Assembly (NCBI GenBank): GCA_029891385.1
Contig: CM057234.1
Coordinates: forward strand, 19,578,350 to 19,642,349
DNA from: Erythroxylum novogranatense
Taxonomy: Eukaryota > Streptophyta > Magnoliopsida > Malpighiales > Erythroxylaceae
DNA length: 64,000 nucleotides
Direction: 5' to 3'
Shown here: positions 23,577 through 34,105 of the stretch, in pieces
How positions within the stretch are numbered: the first letter of the stretch is position 1
Layout of the letters: every line of letters begins with the position of its first letter
The notes under the pieces: generated by a model
Told to the model about the DNA's origin: nothing
What the model saw: the letters and a program-made list of their open reading frames with translations, nothing else
The model's database searches: none
Translations under genes and position numbers: made by a program

Positions 23577-24540
23577 AACATTCTATTCCTCTTTTTTGGC
23601 TTATATAGTTTCCCAAGTTTGCAAAATTTAAAAAAGATTTCTCCCCTCTGTTTTCTATTCCTCTAACCACTATTGCATATCTCTTCCCCCTTCCTCATCA
23701 AAGTCTATTTTATTATCTTCATCTCACACTTCTCAAATTTGATATTTTACCTACTTTTGGTTATTTTGATGCTCTTGCTCCCTACAAACTAATGTATCAT
23801 CTTTATAATACTTTCCACAATACTACCTTATGGCATCTTTGGGCTTTATCTGCCCTATATGCTTGCTCTATCTCTCTATCACCCCTCCATACTTATCATC
23901 ATTTATTTGATCCTACAAAAGTCAACTCTATTTATGGACTTTTTAAGAATGGTTTCAACCATTATCCAAATGGTGTGTGGACATGTCTCAACTCTGAACT
24001 CATTATTGTTTATGGGACACTGCTTTAATTGATCACAAAGTTTATGCCATTTATATCATACACTGTCCTTACTGTATGAGTGCTTCTAGACATTTGTGTA
24101 CATTAAATCATCTTCAACATTGACGAACCACCCTTGATTGGTCTACAGAATGCACACAGTTAATGACAAACTTACATTCTTTCTTAGACCAACTCAATTA
24201 ATCCCCGAGCCTATCTCCATCCAACATTTGTAAATCTCTTGGTCCATATTTTGGAAATATTTCTCATCTTGCGCCAATTCTCACTCCATCATTTGATCAT
24301 TGGACATCGATGACTCCCTCTAAGGTTATCAACTTTCGAGCTAGTGAAGTTCCTTGCCCTAAATATTGTGAGTCTATAGCTTCCAACGTACTATAACTTA
24401 TCTCTATTTCTAGCCCATGGCTTTCTACTTGGACTATAACTTATATTGGCCATATTATTGAACAAATTGACGACAACATGCATTGACGAATGAATTTGAC
24501 TATGAGAATGACCTCACTTTTGCACTCTAAAGTGGACCTC
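23577..24540 (+). pseudogene. Second ORF of the endogenous pararetrovirus (broken, function unknown)
   Basis: Downstream of RNase H, the frame 23792-24028 ('LWHLWALSALYACSISLSPL', then 'FKNGFNHYPNGVWTCLNSEL') and shorter pieces in neighbouring frames out to about 24500 belong to one decayed ORF. I know no function for it. A downstream ORF in this position is a feature of florendovirus-like insertions, which is the main reason for that classification. Low-complexity Pro/Ser/Phe-rich sequence lies in its first 200 bp. Confidence 0.55.
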
Positions 24541-25320
24541 ATCTTTTTTATGTGTTTTACTTTTTTTGAGCCTTTTGATGAAAGAGAATCTTTGTGGCTC
24601 ACAAACCACTATGTAAGATTCTTTTTTATCATGATATTGTTTTCTTTTTAGAAAGTTGTTTACTTTTTCAAAGTAGCTTTGTGAAAGGTGTGATGATTGT
24701 ACTTAAAGATGCTTTCTTTTTTAAAATTGTAATCAGTGTGTCTTTTGAGTGTTTTACTTTTCTACCCTTGCTTCACCTATAAAAGCAAGGTTCCTCTTCC
24801 ATTGTAAGAATGCAGAAGTTCAACATTTGATTTCAATGAATATTAGTTTGTGTGTTTTCCATCATCTCTAAGTTCTTCCTCTTTTGAAATCTTAATTCTT
24901 GAGTAATGTTACTATCTGTCATTATACAAAGACAAATATGCTCTACACTCGCCTTTTCTGAGGATCTTGTGTATCAGAAAGTCTAAGACAGTCTATGACT
25001 GCATAAAACAATTTCGTTGTAAGATTAGAGTTTAATGGGAAAAGAGTGTAGGTACTGTTGAGACCATTGTTTCAAAGGGAAAAAAAAGAGTTGTGAGAGT
25101 GTAAGGTTCCTAAGAGGAAAGCTGAGAGTTATGTGCCTGTGGAGAGAAGGGCTTTGTGTCTCGGCCATCATACTTGGAACTTACCGATAGTCACAAGGTT
25201 CCCATGTTGTTCTGTAGTCTACAATCCGACTTTGGTTAGTCGATGTACTGCTCAAAGGTGTTGTTTTAGCTAGTTGGTTGTTGTACTTTCCCTGTGAGCC
25301 CTCTGGGGTCCCCAGTGTTG
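24541..25320 (+). promoter_or_regulatory. Pararetroviral intergenic region with TATA box
   Basis: After the last ORF the sequence turns T-rich. It contains a well-formed TATA box, TATAAAA at 24778-24784, in the context CACCTATAAAAGCAAGG, with a transcription start expected about 30 bp further on. The following 500 bases have no coding frame and would be the leader of pregenomic RNA. I did not find a convincing primer-binding site. The right boundary with flanking plant DNA is a guess at about 25320. Confidence 0.5.
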
Positions 25321-28139
25321 GTAAATAACTAGTGGTTTCTTAGTTATTATAAAATGTAGTAAATAATTTCAATATCTGATAGACAAATTCTAACTAAAAC
25401 AACTGATCCTTCAATTTTGGCCTTGTTGGATATATAAATGGCTTACTAGTTATTTTTTTAACAGATTAAAAGGTTTTAATTGTTTGATATAATCAAACGA
25501 CTAATAGATATATTTAATAATCAGCTGATTGAATTACAGATTAAACTTGATCAGTTAATTTTAAAAAAAATATTAGAGCGCTTTGATATTTTAATATACG
25601 AAAAGTCAATTGTCTCCTCCTACCCACACTATGTTCCTCTTGTCATTGTCCCTATCTCCTTGTTCTTTATATATATTTTTATATAATGTCCAACATCATC
25701 TTAAACTCCGAAAGATGAAAAAATAAAAAAAGAAAATCTTTCTTTTTGGCTATATATGTGTGTGTGTGTGTAGTGGGATGTTCTTATTCTTGTTGGATGA
25801 TGATGAAGAAGATGATGATGATGATGATGATTATCATAATAATAATAATAATTAATTTTATATTATTATTAGATTTATAAACTTAATTTTGAAAAATTAA
25901 ATATCTAAAATATAAATTTTATGAAAATATTCAAAGAAATATTAAGATATAATATTCATGTTTTTATAAATTGTTTTAGGTTATACTCTCATAAGTCATT
26001 TTATAAAAAACCTAATACTAAAAAGCTAATTTTATCAAACATCTTTAATAAATAATTGATGTTATCTCGCTAGTCAAATCGGTTGGTATAGGCCTTATTT
26101 GGCAATCAATGGATTGCATGAATTGTTGGCTAATTCTATTAGCGATTAGATGATAGCATATTGATATAGCTGATTTAACCAACATATAACATCGATTGTT
26201 TATTTAAAGATATTTGATAAAATTAACTGCTTAGTATTGACTGCTTATATGTAAAATGATTTATAAGGACATAACTTAAAAAGAATTTATAATAACAAGA
26301 GTATTATACCTTAATATTTCTTTTAATATTTTATAATAATTTAGATAAAGCAAAAGAAGTCAACACCATTATTTCAAGACTATTTAATGGGATGATAACT
26401 CTTTGTATACTTTGACTCAAATTTGATATTAATTCAACTTCAAAATTAAAATTAAAATATTAAATTTAAATAATAAACTTATTATCTGCATTTCTATCTA
26501 CCTCTATCTCTTTAAGTAATTTATAATAAGTTTTAGATATAATAGTCTTTTAATCCTTTAAGTTCATAGCCGCTAGAGGAAAAACGCTCCTAATATAAAC
26601 ATTTTCAAAATCAGTAGATTAAGTTTAATATGCCAACCCAATCAACTGATTGCCTAATATCTAAAATCCTTTAATCTGCCAAAAAATAGCTAATAAGTTA
26701 TTTACTAAACAAGGTTATTATCTGTCATTTGTTAACCACTGATAAAATCGGTTAACAACTAATGCAATCGTTTTTAAACAAGAGATATGTTTCGAGTGAC
26801 AATAACCATAGCTTATAATAGAACATGACCATAGAGTTACCATTTTTACGTGTCATCTATTGGTCCCAGGTTCGATCCCTTTGGTAACCAGCTACTTGAA
26901 TTTCCAGAAGACCAACTGTTAAAAAGTATAAATGCCAAGAGTAAATTCCTTTGTTTTCGCCTTACTTTCTTGCCAGTGGGGTCGCCGTTGTTTTATGCTT
27001 GCTATCTTTTTCACACATGTCATTATTGGATGTAATAGGAAGCCCATTACAGTGTGCGGGTGACATGTTCTTTCATAGAAACACGGTGAGTTCCAATTCT
27101 ATCAGAATCGTGGAAGCATGTGTGAAGGGACTGCTTGTAAAGCTTAGGCTTGGCTTAATTTCGTTGTACTGGCAACTGTTGGTGGAGGTGGTTGTCACTT
27201 GTCAGTTATTCTCTTTAGGTTCAATAATATTCTAAATTATGCATACTTTTATCTAATGACAGTTACTGTGAAAACTACAAAGTATGCCTGAAATTGAATC
27301 CTGTGTCTGGCATAATTAGAGAATTTCTCCTCATAAAAATGACAACAAGGGATTAATAAAAGATCAAATAAGAGGAACACAATATTTTAAGGACCCTCTT
27401 ATCGATTGGTTTCTTCAAGTATTCTATGATGGATCCCGTGTGCCTTCAATCCAATTTTTATGTGAAATTTGTAAAGTTGGAACTCTTGGTACTAGTCTAT
27501 TTATGAAAAATTTAAGTTTGTGATGAATGAGAAAAATATGGATTTTCCTGGATGAAACGAAAATTGAATTAAAGGAATATTAAAAAAATTTAATTGCCTA
27601 GAGTGGTGGGGTTAAGGTGGCTGTGGAGTGTTGAATATAAAGGAATAGAATAAACCACAAAGTTAATAAAACAAGGAGATGATTCAACTTAAGGCCGAGA
27701 GATGTTAGTCGTCAGGGGAATGCGACAAAAATCTGCGGTAGAGATTTGAGATGATCCTAAATGGCCAAGTCTTGTCTTGTCCCCGTCTCCGGTAACATGA
27801 GGCTGGGGGCCTGATGGGCACTTTAACTGAATTATATTGAATGCCATTCATCCCCAAGAGAGCTAAACTAAAATGACATCTGTAAGTTCACTTGGTTTCT
27901 GCAATAGGACGACTAATCCATATATGGTGGCCAGCAACTATAATCCTTTGCTGATATCATGATTTACACTACACCTTTTAGAATTTTGTACATTTATAGA
28001 TATTCTTTTCTATCACAAGATCAATGTGTATGCCAAATATGCACACTTCAATTCAGTTGCGGCATTGCATGTGAGACATAAGATCCAGTAAATTACATCT
28101 AGCGCAGTGTATTACTACAGCAGAAGCAACTAGTGAGCT
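25321..28139. other. Unassigned AT-rich DNA with microsatellites
   Basis: Contains (TG)n at about 25758-25771, GAT/GATGAA triplets at about 25797-25832, and (AAT)n at about 25838-25855. A tRNA-like B-box sequence, GGTTCGATCCC, lies at 26869-26879 without a good A box. Open frames at 26850-27235 and a 44-codon stretch near 27390-27522 have no recognisable domain. I cannot exclude exons of a decayed gene. Confidence 0.45.
26089..26716. mobile_element. Possible hAT-type MITE
   Basis: The left edge TAGGCCTTATTTGGCAAT and the right edge ACTAAACAAGGTTA (reverse complement TAACCTTGTTTAGT) form an imperfect inverted repeat of the CCTTGTTTGG type common in small plant DNA elements. Subterminal sequence is also loosely inverted. 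No clean target duplication is visible, so the assignment is tentative. Confidence 0.3.
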
Positions 28140-28438
28140 TCACTTCTGGATTTTTGTTTGCATCTCATTGCCTTCATCACATGATGAAGTATTGATTGTG
28201 AAGAGAAACCAACGAAGGCTCTTGGATGTTAGAAGTGCACTATCATGAACATGGATGTCAATCTTGTCCCTTGTTATTGGATTGCAACTGTTCCCTATGA
28301 AAGATCAATACGCCACATTAGCCGTAGTTGGCGACGCACACCACTTAAAATGCGGAAAGCTATAGTGAAGGTTTGAAAAGAGTAGACCACAGCTGATGTT
28401 AGGTGCACAGACTACTTATACTCGTCCAGAACTAAGGT
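28140..28438 (-). pseudogene. Exon-like coding fragment of an unrecognised host gene
   Basis: On the minus strand a candidate acceptor (GTTTTGTGTTTTCAG, just above 28438) precedes 'TLVLDEYK', a TAG stop (28412-28414) and then a 38-codon open stretch containing 'SAVVYSFQTFTIAFRILSGV' and 'RRQLRLMWRIDLS' (28298-28411). One nucleotide out of frame, a 53-codon stretch follows: 'IGNSCNPITRDKIDIHVHDS', 'ALLTSKSLRWFLFTINTSS', ending 'EMQTKIQK' and TGA at 28140-28142. Composition and codon use look protein-coding, unlike the surrounding DNA. The first stop may be a mutated CAG, and the shift a one-base deletion or a short intron. I do not recognise the protein family. Confidence 0.45.
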
Positions 28439-28602
28439 TCTGAAAACACAAAACAAAATTGGTTCCAAAATGCAGCGTCTACTGTTATAGACGTTTATAT
28501 CCCTTCTCTCTTTTCCTTTCTTTCTATTTAGTTAGCCATAAGGTAGCGTATCTGTCTATACTAATTAATCTACCCCTTGAGCTGCTCAAAGGTCATCTTC
28601 TT

Positions 28603-28770
28603 TTCTATATTAGGGAACAGACATAAAAAATTGAGATATTTTGCAGATAATGGGATAGGAGGCAATTATAGTAAGTGCAATGGGTTTGAAAGTCTTCAGG
28701 GAAATCCCTAGTATCCACCCCGTTGTCGCTGAGAACTAATGTCGAGCTCCTTTTCTCTATTGGCTTAGCT
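28603..28770 (-). other. Possible second exon of the same host-like fragment
   Basis: Upstream on the minus strand, a 64-codon open frame contains 'KPIEKRSSTLVLSDNGVDTR' followed by 'DFPEDFQTHC', preceded by a possible acceptor (AATAATGTAG). It lies about 160 bp before the better-supported stretch and in the same orientation. It could be another exon of the same decayed gene. No domain is recognisable and no donor site is convincing. Confidence 0.25.
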
Positions 28771-28828
28771 ACATTATTAATTTGGTAAAATTCATGCATA
28801 CTGTAGTTAAATATCTGTCAACAAGCTT

Positions 28829-28885
28829 TAGCCCAATTGACAAGACCGGCAGCAACCCAAAAAGAATTGTCTCGGTTCGAACTCC
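28829..28885 (+). mobile_element. tRNA-derived SINE head (A and B boxes)
   Basis: TAGCCCAATTGA (28829) fits an RNA polymerase III A box, and GGTTCGAACTCC (28874-28885) a B box, 45 bp apart. No acceptor stem or cloverleaf can be formed, so this is not a tRNA gene. The most economical reading is the head of a tRNA-derived SINE. The 3' tail and target duplication were not found, so only the box-containing part is given. Confidence 0.45.
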
Positions 28886-28899
28886 AGTAATATAGCAAA

Positions 28900-30062
28900 G
28901 TTGTGACATTTCTCTAGTTGTTCACTTGCCTATATGATTTGTTCTCATTTGGCCGTTGACATTCGCGACGACTTCTTTGATTTCTTAACTATAATTACTC
29001 CTTTACTTTCACTGCGAACATGATTGGTATATAAGAGGGAGAGAGAAGAAATGGAGTCCAGCAAGCTTCACAAGAGTATGATATGGTTTACCACTTAAAA
29101 CTGTATCCACCTTGTGTAATCCTAGCTCTCCACTCCTTTCTTAGACTTGATATGTTTCTTAGGTGATAAATTTGTGTGTGTGTGTGTGTGTTTTTTTAAT
29201 GTATTAGTTTAACAGTAAACTAGATTAAATAGATTTTAAATCAGAATATAAATGACATATATGTCGAACATCTTATTTTTTGAACTATTTATTCAAGTAT
29301 TTAATGGTAAGCTTATGTAAAATTATTTTTTATCCCCAACTTATTTCTGTTTTGCAGCATATTATCGGAGCTCTACTGGTTTGATGGGGTTTTGAAGAGT
29401 GAAAATCAGTTCCACTAAAAAAAAATTAAACACGAAAATTTAAAAATGTCTTTTAACAGTTTTTCTACCCCAATACCTCATGTTTTTAACATCGAAAACT
29501 ACTCTATTTGGTAATAACACTCAGTAATGGCCTGAAAAAAGTTGACATGTAGTTGCAGGTAGTTACATAACTAAGCATGTTCAAGTCGAATTTGTAAATT
29601 TAATTATACACGTAGTCACGTTTATGTTTTTAATATCATTTATCTTCAAATTTTCAAATTCCACTTGAATATGCTTAGTATATACACGTTTATGTTTTTA
29701 ATATCATTTATCTTCAGATTTTCATATATATATATGAAAATCCGAACGGGTGTATGCAATAGTTTCGCAAACTTTTGATTCTTTTATGAAAAACATAAAA
29801 ATCAGAAAAATTAAAAACACCAATGATAAATAAAATCTATATTGGTTAACGTACTTTTGACACGTCTTGTCTACATTTGTAGGACTCTCGCCTAACTTAA
29901 TCACTTTCACGAAAGTTCAATAGATTTACACAAGAGCTTTCAAAGCCAACTCACACAATACTTAGAAATTATCTCTCAACCTTACTTCGTTTGAAAGATT
30001 TTAATATCCAATAATACGACTTACTCGTGTTAACCTCGATAGGGGATTTTTTTTTGTTACTC
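28900..30062. other. Unassigned AT-rich DNA
   Basis: No gene found. It contains a (TG)n run at 29173-29190, the duplication listed separately, and a short (TA)n run at about 29725-29734. Confidence 0.5.
29619..29725. repeat. Direct duplication, about 69-bp spacing
   Basis: 'ACGTTTATGTTTTTAATATC' followed by 'ATTTATCTTCAAATTTTCA' at about 29619-29657 recurs with one change at about 29687-29725, just upstream of a short (TA)n run. Confidence 0.8.
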
Positions 30063-30065
30063 TTA

Positions 30066-30282
30066 GCCTTTGTTTGGATGCTTAATTACACAAGGGAAAG
30101 GAAAGGAAAGGAAAATTGGTGGGAAAGGGAGGGAAATTGCAAGATAAGAATAAAAATGGCCCAAATTTTCCTTCCATTCCTCTCAATTCTCTCTCTTATT
30201 CTTGTCCAAACAATGGAAAGGAAGAGAAATACAAATTCTTTTCCTTTCTCTTCTCTTGGTTTCCCTCCATCCAAACAAAGGC
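30066..30282. mobile_element. Tourist-like (PIF/Harbinger) MITE
   Basis: The element starts GCCTTTGTTTGGATG (30066) and ends with its exact reverse complement at 30268-30282. It is flanked on both sides by TTA (30063-30065 and 30283-30285), the target preferred by PIF/Harbinger. It is 217 bp long and largely self-complementary: purine-rich on the left, pyrimidine-rich on the right. Two overlapping open frames on opposite strands are by-products of this structure. Transcripts through it would fold into a long hairpin. Confidence 0.85.
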
Positions 30283-30344
30283 TTAATGAAAGACAATTAA
30301 TAAAAATAACTCAAGTGATTAGTCAACTAAGAAAAGAATAACAA

Positions 30345-31288
30345 TACATTTGAGATAAAAGAACCTTCCCTATGTTCAGCTTCCCAAAATATATCTGAAT
30401 AATTGTCCACTAGCTGGATTGATCTACGCTAACTCCAGAATCAAACCAAGGCTGCTCAGTTAACAACCGACACACAACAAAATGTATACGCAGTGCCCAA
30501 TACCTCCCTGTCGAAAGCCACTCCAATGGATGAAGTTTCAGCTTAAGTGACTTCCAATGTAATTAAGCAGGAACGTGAATCTACCAAGGTTGAAATCACA
30601 CACACGCACACGTATAAAGAAAGACACTCCCAACTGTGTGCTACTCTAATGTTTCAATATAAAAAACAAGAATCCCAAAGTTCTTCACTCATACAAATCA
30701 TCCAGCTCAAATAATCTCAATCAAAACCAAATGGCACACAGCACACATGACACCCTCACAAATCAAAAGACACCCAGATAGAAAAAAACCGAATCCACAC
30801 CATCTTTTGCCAAGATACACATCAATTAGAGATAGAACTCTATTACAATTAGAAGATTATCCCCAATAGCTTTTTGAGTCCAAGTCAAACATAAGGATTA
30901 ATGATTGGCTATCAGTGTCTAATTAATATCTTATACGTCTAATTAATAAACCAAAATGCCAAAATAAAATAAAATAAAAGGATGTATGTCATATCTTAAT
31001 AATCTCCCTCTTTTTGGCATTTTTGTCACAACTATTAAGCTCCCCATAAATAACATAATTGGACATATAGATATTGAATCCATAATGCTCCCCCTCAAGT
31101 CAGGATCCAATAGGCAACACAATCATAAGTCAAACATAAACAACAAATCACAAGATCAAATACAACTTCAGTCAAGTCTTACCTTCTACCCCTTTAGGAC
31201 AACATATGTCAAAAAGACAAACTCAATGAGCACCGCGAAATCGTAGAACTTGCTGCTTTAAGTGACGAATAACACCATTAGCCACTTG
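30345..31288 (-). mobile_element. 3' end of a minus-strand SIRE-like copia element
   Basis: Read on the minus strand, the segment carries the long non-coding 3' stretch typical of SIRE-type elements. It ends in the polypurine tract GCCAAAAAGAGGGAGAT (about 31005-31020) and then an LTR-like start, TATTAAGATATGACATAC (canonical TG changed to TA). LTR sequence would extend down to about 30345, but the end is not clear. The Tekay element at 31294 interrupts it. The sequence on the other side (46605-47545) continues the same element with a coding region. Confidence 0.55.
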
Positions 31289-31293
31289 AATAA
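31289..31293. repeat. Target-site duplication AATAA (left)
   Basis: AATAA precedes the 5' LTR of the Tekay element and is repeated exactly after its 3' LTR at 46600-46604. Confidence 0.95.
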
Positions 31294-34023
31294 TGTAACA
31301 TCCTGTTACTGATGTGATGGGCATATCGGTAGATTGGGACGGGTTAGGATTTCATACTGCATTCTATTGATTAAGCATTCATTGACCTCTAATTATAGAG
31401 GAATGAGTTATTTGCACATGCATTTATAGGTACATGTATTCATGGCTTTTTCCGGCATTTAATTGTGAGCATGAATTGGTTGGATTGTGATTTGATTGAG
31501 AAATTACGAATAATTGGGTTTGAATAATTGATTTAGAATGGTTTAAGAGTGATTGGCAGTTGATAGTGACCCATAGGAATTTTCTGACAATTTGGGAGAA
31601 AATGTCTGGACCGAAAATTTTTTTGAGTGACAGACCGGTTGACCGTATGGTACCGAAATAATTGTCCAATGGCAATGAAAAATTAGATTTATGTTGTTAG
31701 GAATAAAAAAGTTGAGCCATTGGAATTTAGAGACTGAAATTTAAAGAATTTGGGGGCTTATGTCTTATGAGCTTTAAGTTAAAAATCAACCTTTATATAT
31801 CTTAGGTTTTAAATTTTGGCATTTATTCACCTCCTTCAACCTAGGGCAATTTTTCCCTTTTTCCTTCCTTGGTGATTTTTGATTCCCTCCTTTTTGGTGT
31901 GATCCTTCGATCGTTGCTTGTTGCTCCCTCTCTTTGTGCAAGCCTAGCTTGATCCCTGAGAGAATGAAGATTGGTGAGAGTTTAAAGGTTAACCGTGGGT
32001 GTTAGAGGAAGGAAATAGGATTGCGGAAGTTTTGAAGATTTGAGTTTCGATTGGTAAGTTTAATGGCTTTAATGTTGTTATTTATTGAGTTTGATGCATT
32101 TATGGTATTTATTGTGAAAGATTGGGTAGTTAAGAATGAGTTATTACTGGTTTTAGAGAGAGATGGAAAAAAGAAAGTCGATCGAAGAAGATGAAGGAGA
32201 CCCGCACGTCGTGATGTCTGAAAGAGGTCTCGCCGTGACGAGTAAATGAGTACTCGCCGCGACGAGCAGGGTAAAGCCATCGCCGTGATGAGCATGGCGA
32301 GACGTCGCATCGAGCGTATGAATTTACGCTGCGACGAGCTCTTTCTCTTACGTAGCGGTGAGCTTGAAGGAAGGTGTTCGCCGCGGCAAGCGTCCTTCCA
32401 CGCCGTGGCGAGCGACCCTTTGTACGTCGCGGCGAGGGATTTAAGGCCGCGGCGAGGATCAATTTCTGAATGGATGTGTTTTAATTTATGGAGCGTAACT
32501 GATAGTGTAGACCTCCAATTGAGGTGATTCTTGATTTGTTGTGAACTAGAGAGAGAGGTCTACAATTGAGGAAATGAATGAAAGTTAGAATTTAATTTAG
32601 TATGGTCTCACCCATAGAGAAAAAGTCGATTATAGTTCCTATTGCAACCTAAGAATTGTATTATGATAATTGGAGTATAAATTGGGGTCTTTAATGGATG
32701 ATTTTGACCCAATGAATAGGTTTTCTTGGGAATGACTATAGGGTGTATGATAGGATGGATTGAACTGAATTTTAGGAATGAAATAAATCATTATTGATCA
32801 ATTGAGTGAAGAGTTAGATTTGGGCATAAGATAGCAAAATTGGGTTTTGGCGCCGGAAAATCATGAACATGCATCGTACATATTTTCATTAAGACATATG
32901 CATCATTGAATTGTTTTGACTGAGCATCTAGTAATGGGAAATTATTTAACTATTATAGAGGCACCGTTGGATCGTCATTCCACGGATATTCTTTGGGACT
33001 TCAGCAAAGAGCTTCGGAAGTTCTGGTGAGTAACCTAGTTGGTTCCTCAATTTTTGATTGTTAAATGCTCTATGTGAATTGTATGATTACGGGAATGGTT
33101 AGGATCGAAATGCATGCTTTGATAAATTGGGTTTGACTGCTACGTGATTTTGAGAAATTGTGATAAATGGGCTTTTATAGCCATATGACTGTGAATTATT
33201 GAGCATTTGCATTTCATGCATAAATGCATGAACAGATAATGAACGTTGTGACCAGAGTCGCCATTTATACTGAAAGGAGCCTTGAGCTCGAATACTGTCA
33301 CTGAACCGAGCCTCGAGCTCGAGGGGAGTTAGTGCATCCTGCATGAGGGCTCTCCTACTCCCAGACGCGCCCATCGAACACCGACATCGATTTAGCGCTC
33401 GGTCACAACATTGAAATAAATCAAAAGAGTCACATATGCATTGCATGCAAATGAGTTAACTGATTTGTGATAGTTACTGAGTTCTGTGATGGCATGAGAA
33501 ATTGCAAACTGTTATATGATATTTGAATGTTACTGTGATTTGCTGTACGCAATTTGTGTAATGCATGAATTGAGTGAACCATCGATGATGGTTTCTCATT
33601 GAGTTCGTAAACTCACCCAAAATTGCATCTACTTTTCAGGACTGATAGATTAGACTCCTAGCTCCAGAGATAGACTCTTTCTGTCGTGTGAGCGCGTTGG
33701 CAAGAGAAGTGATGGCTCACAGGTCGGTCAGCTGGGATTGATTTTGAGGATAACATAGTATAGACTTTTGTATCAGTTTCCTTTTTAGAATATTGTATTT
33801 AGACCTTAGGGAACTGATAGACTTGTCTATATTTCTGTTTGATGCTATGAAATGAGAATAGCATTATGGTTTTAAAATTTAGTGATTTTGATATTGTGGT
33901 TTTATTGTATTGATGCCATGTGGATTATAGAAATGATCGAACGTAGTGCACCCTTATTGTGGGATACGTGTCGGACGACCCACGGGCGACTCGGTGCGTA
34001 CCCTGCGATAAGGGGGTGCTACA
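31294..34023 (+). mobile_element. 5' LTR of Tekay element A
   Basis: Starts TGTAACATCC and ends GGGGTGCTACA. It contains a leader-like segment ('TTTATATATCTTAGG' near 31790), a GC-rich subrepeat cluster at about 32195-32460, and a conserved 'GTTCGTAAACTCACCC...TTTTCAGGACTG' block near 33605-33645. A TATA-like TTTATATATC at about 31791 could be the promoter. Open frames at 32002-32527 and 33099-33446 lie entirely in the LTR, differ between the LTR copies and are not genes. Confidence 0.95.
32195..32460. repeat. CGCCGCGACGAG-type subrepeats in the 5' LTR of element A
   Basis: Degenerate copies of CGCCGCGACGAGC and its reverse complement recur about every 15-30 bp, making a CpG-rich island in AT-rich DNA. 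The 3' LTR has the same cluster at about 44785-45045 with differences concentrated at CpGs. Related motifs occur in the LARD LTRs and interior. Confidence 0.85.
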
Positions 34024-34029
34024 TTTAGA

Positions 34030-34045
34030 TGATATCAGAGCATGG
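34030..34045 (+). promoter_or_regulatory. Primer-binding site, tRNA-iMet type
   Basis: TGATATCAGAGCATGG lies 6 bp after the 5' LTR and matches the initiator-Met site TGGTATCAGAGC with one G-to-A change. Confidence 0.8.
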
Positions 34046-34105
34046 TTTGGCATCTTATAGGCATAGTGTATTTTTAGGCTTGAATTACAGTGAGAAAAAT
34101 GGAAA

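Larger units (their letters stand above)
16700..25320 (+). mobile_element. Endogenous pararetrovirus (caulimovirid, florendovirus-like), decayed
   Basis: In order on the plus strand I find a 30K-type movement protein, a charged linker and coiled-coil region, a coat protein with a zinc knuckle, an aspartic protease, a reverse transcriptase, an RNase H, a second ORF, and an intergenic region with a TATA box. There is no integrase and there are no flanking LTRs. This is the organisation of Caulimoviridae with a single large polyprotein. The extra ORF after RNase H points to the florendovirus group known as old insertions in many flowering plants. Many stops and shifts, and a 1.96-kb insertion in the coat protein, show it is a dead relic. 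The limits given are approximate. Confidence 0.85.

Noticed and set aside
25321..25457. Small MITE bounded by AATAACTAGT inverted repeats
   Set aside because: Only about 10-11 bp of inversion, no target duplication, and AT-rich context make chance plausible.
26850..27235. Host gene in overlapping frames of 61 and 94 codons
   Set aside because: No recognisable motif, no consistent splice sites, and a partial SINE-like B box in the same place.
30027..30341. A 104-codon frame near the Tourist-like MITE
   Set aside because: It runs through the palindromic MITE and has no domain.
32002..32527. Long overlapping open frames, plus and minus, in the Tekay A LTR
   Set aside because: They lie wholly in LTR sequence, cross the CGCCGCGACGAG array, and their counterparts in the 3' LTR (44633-45047) have different frames.
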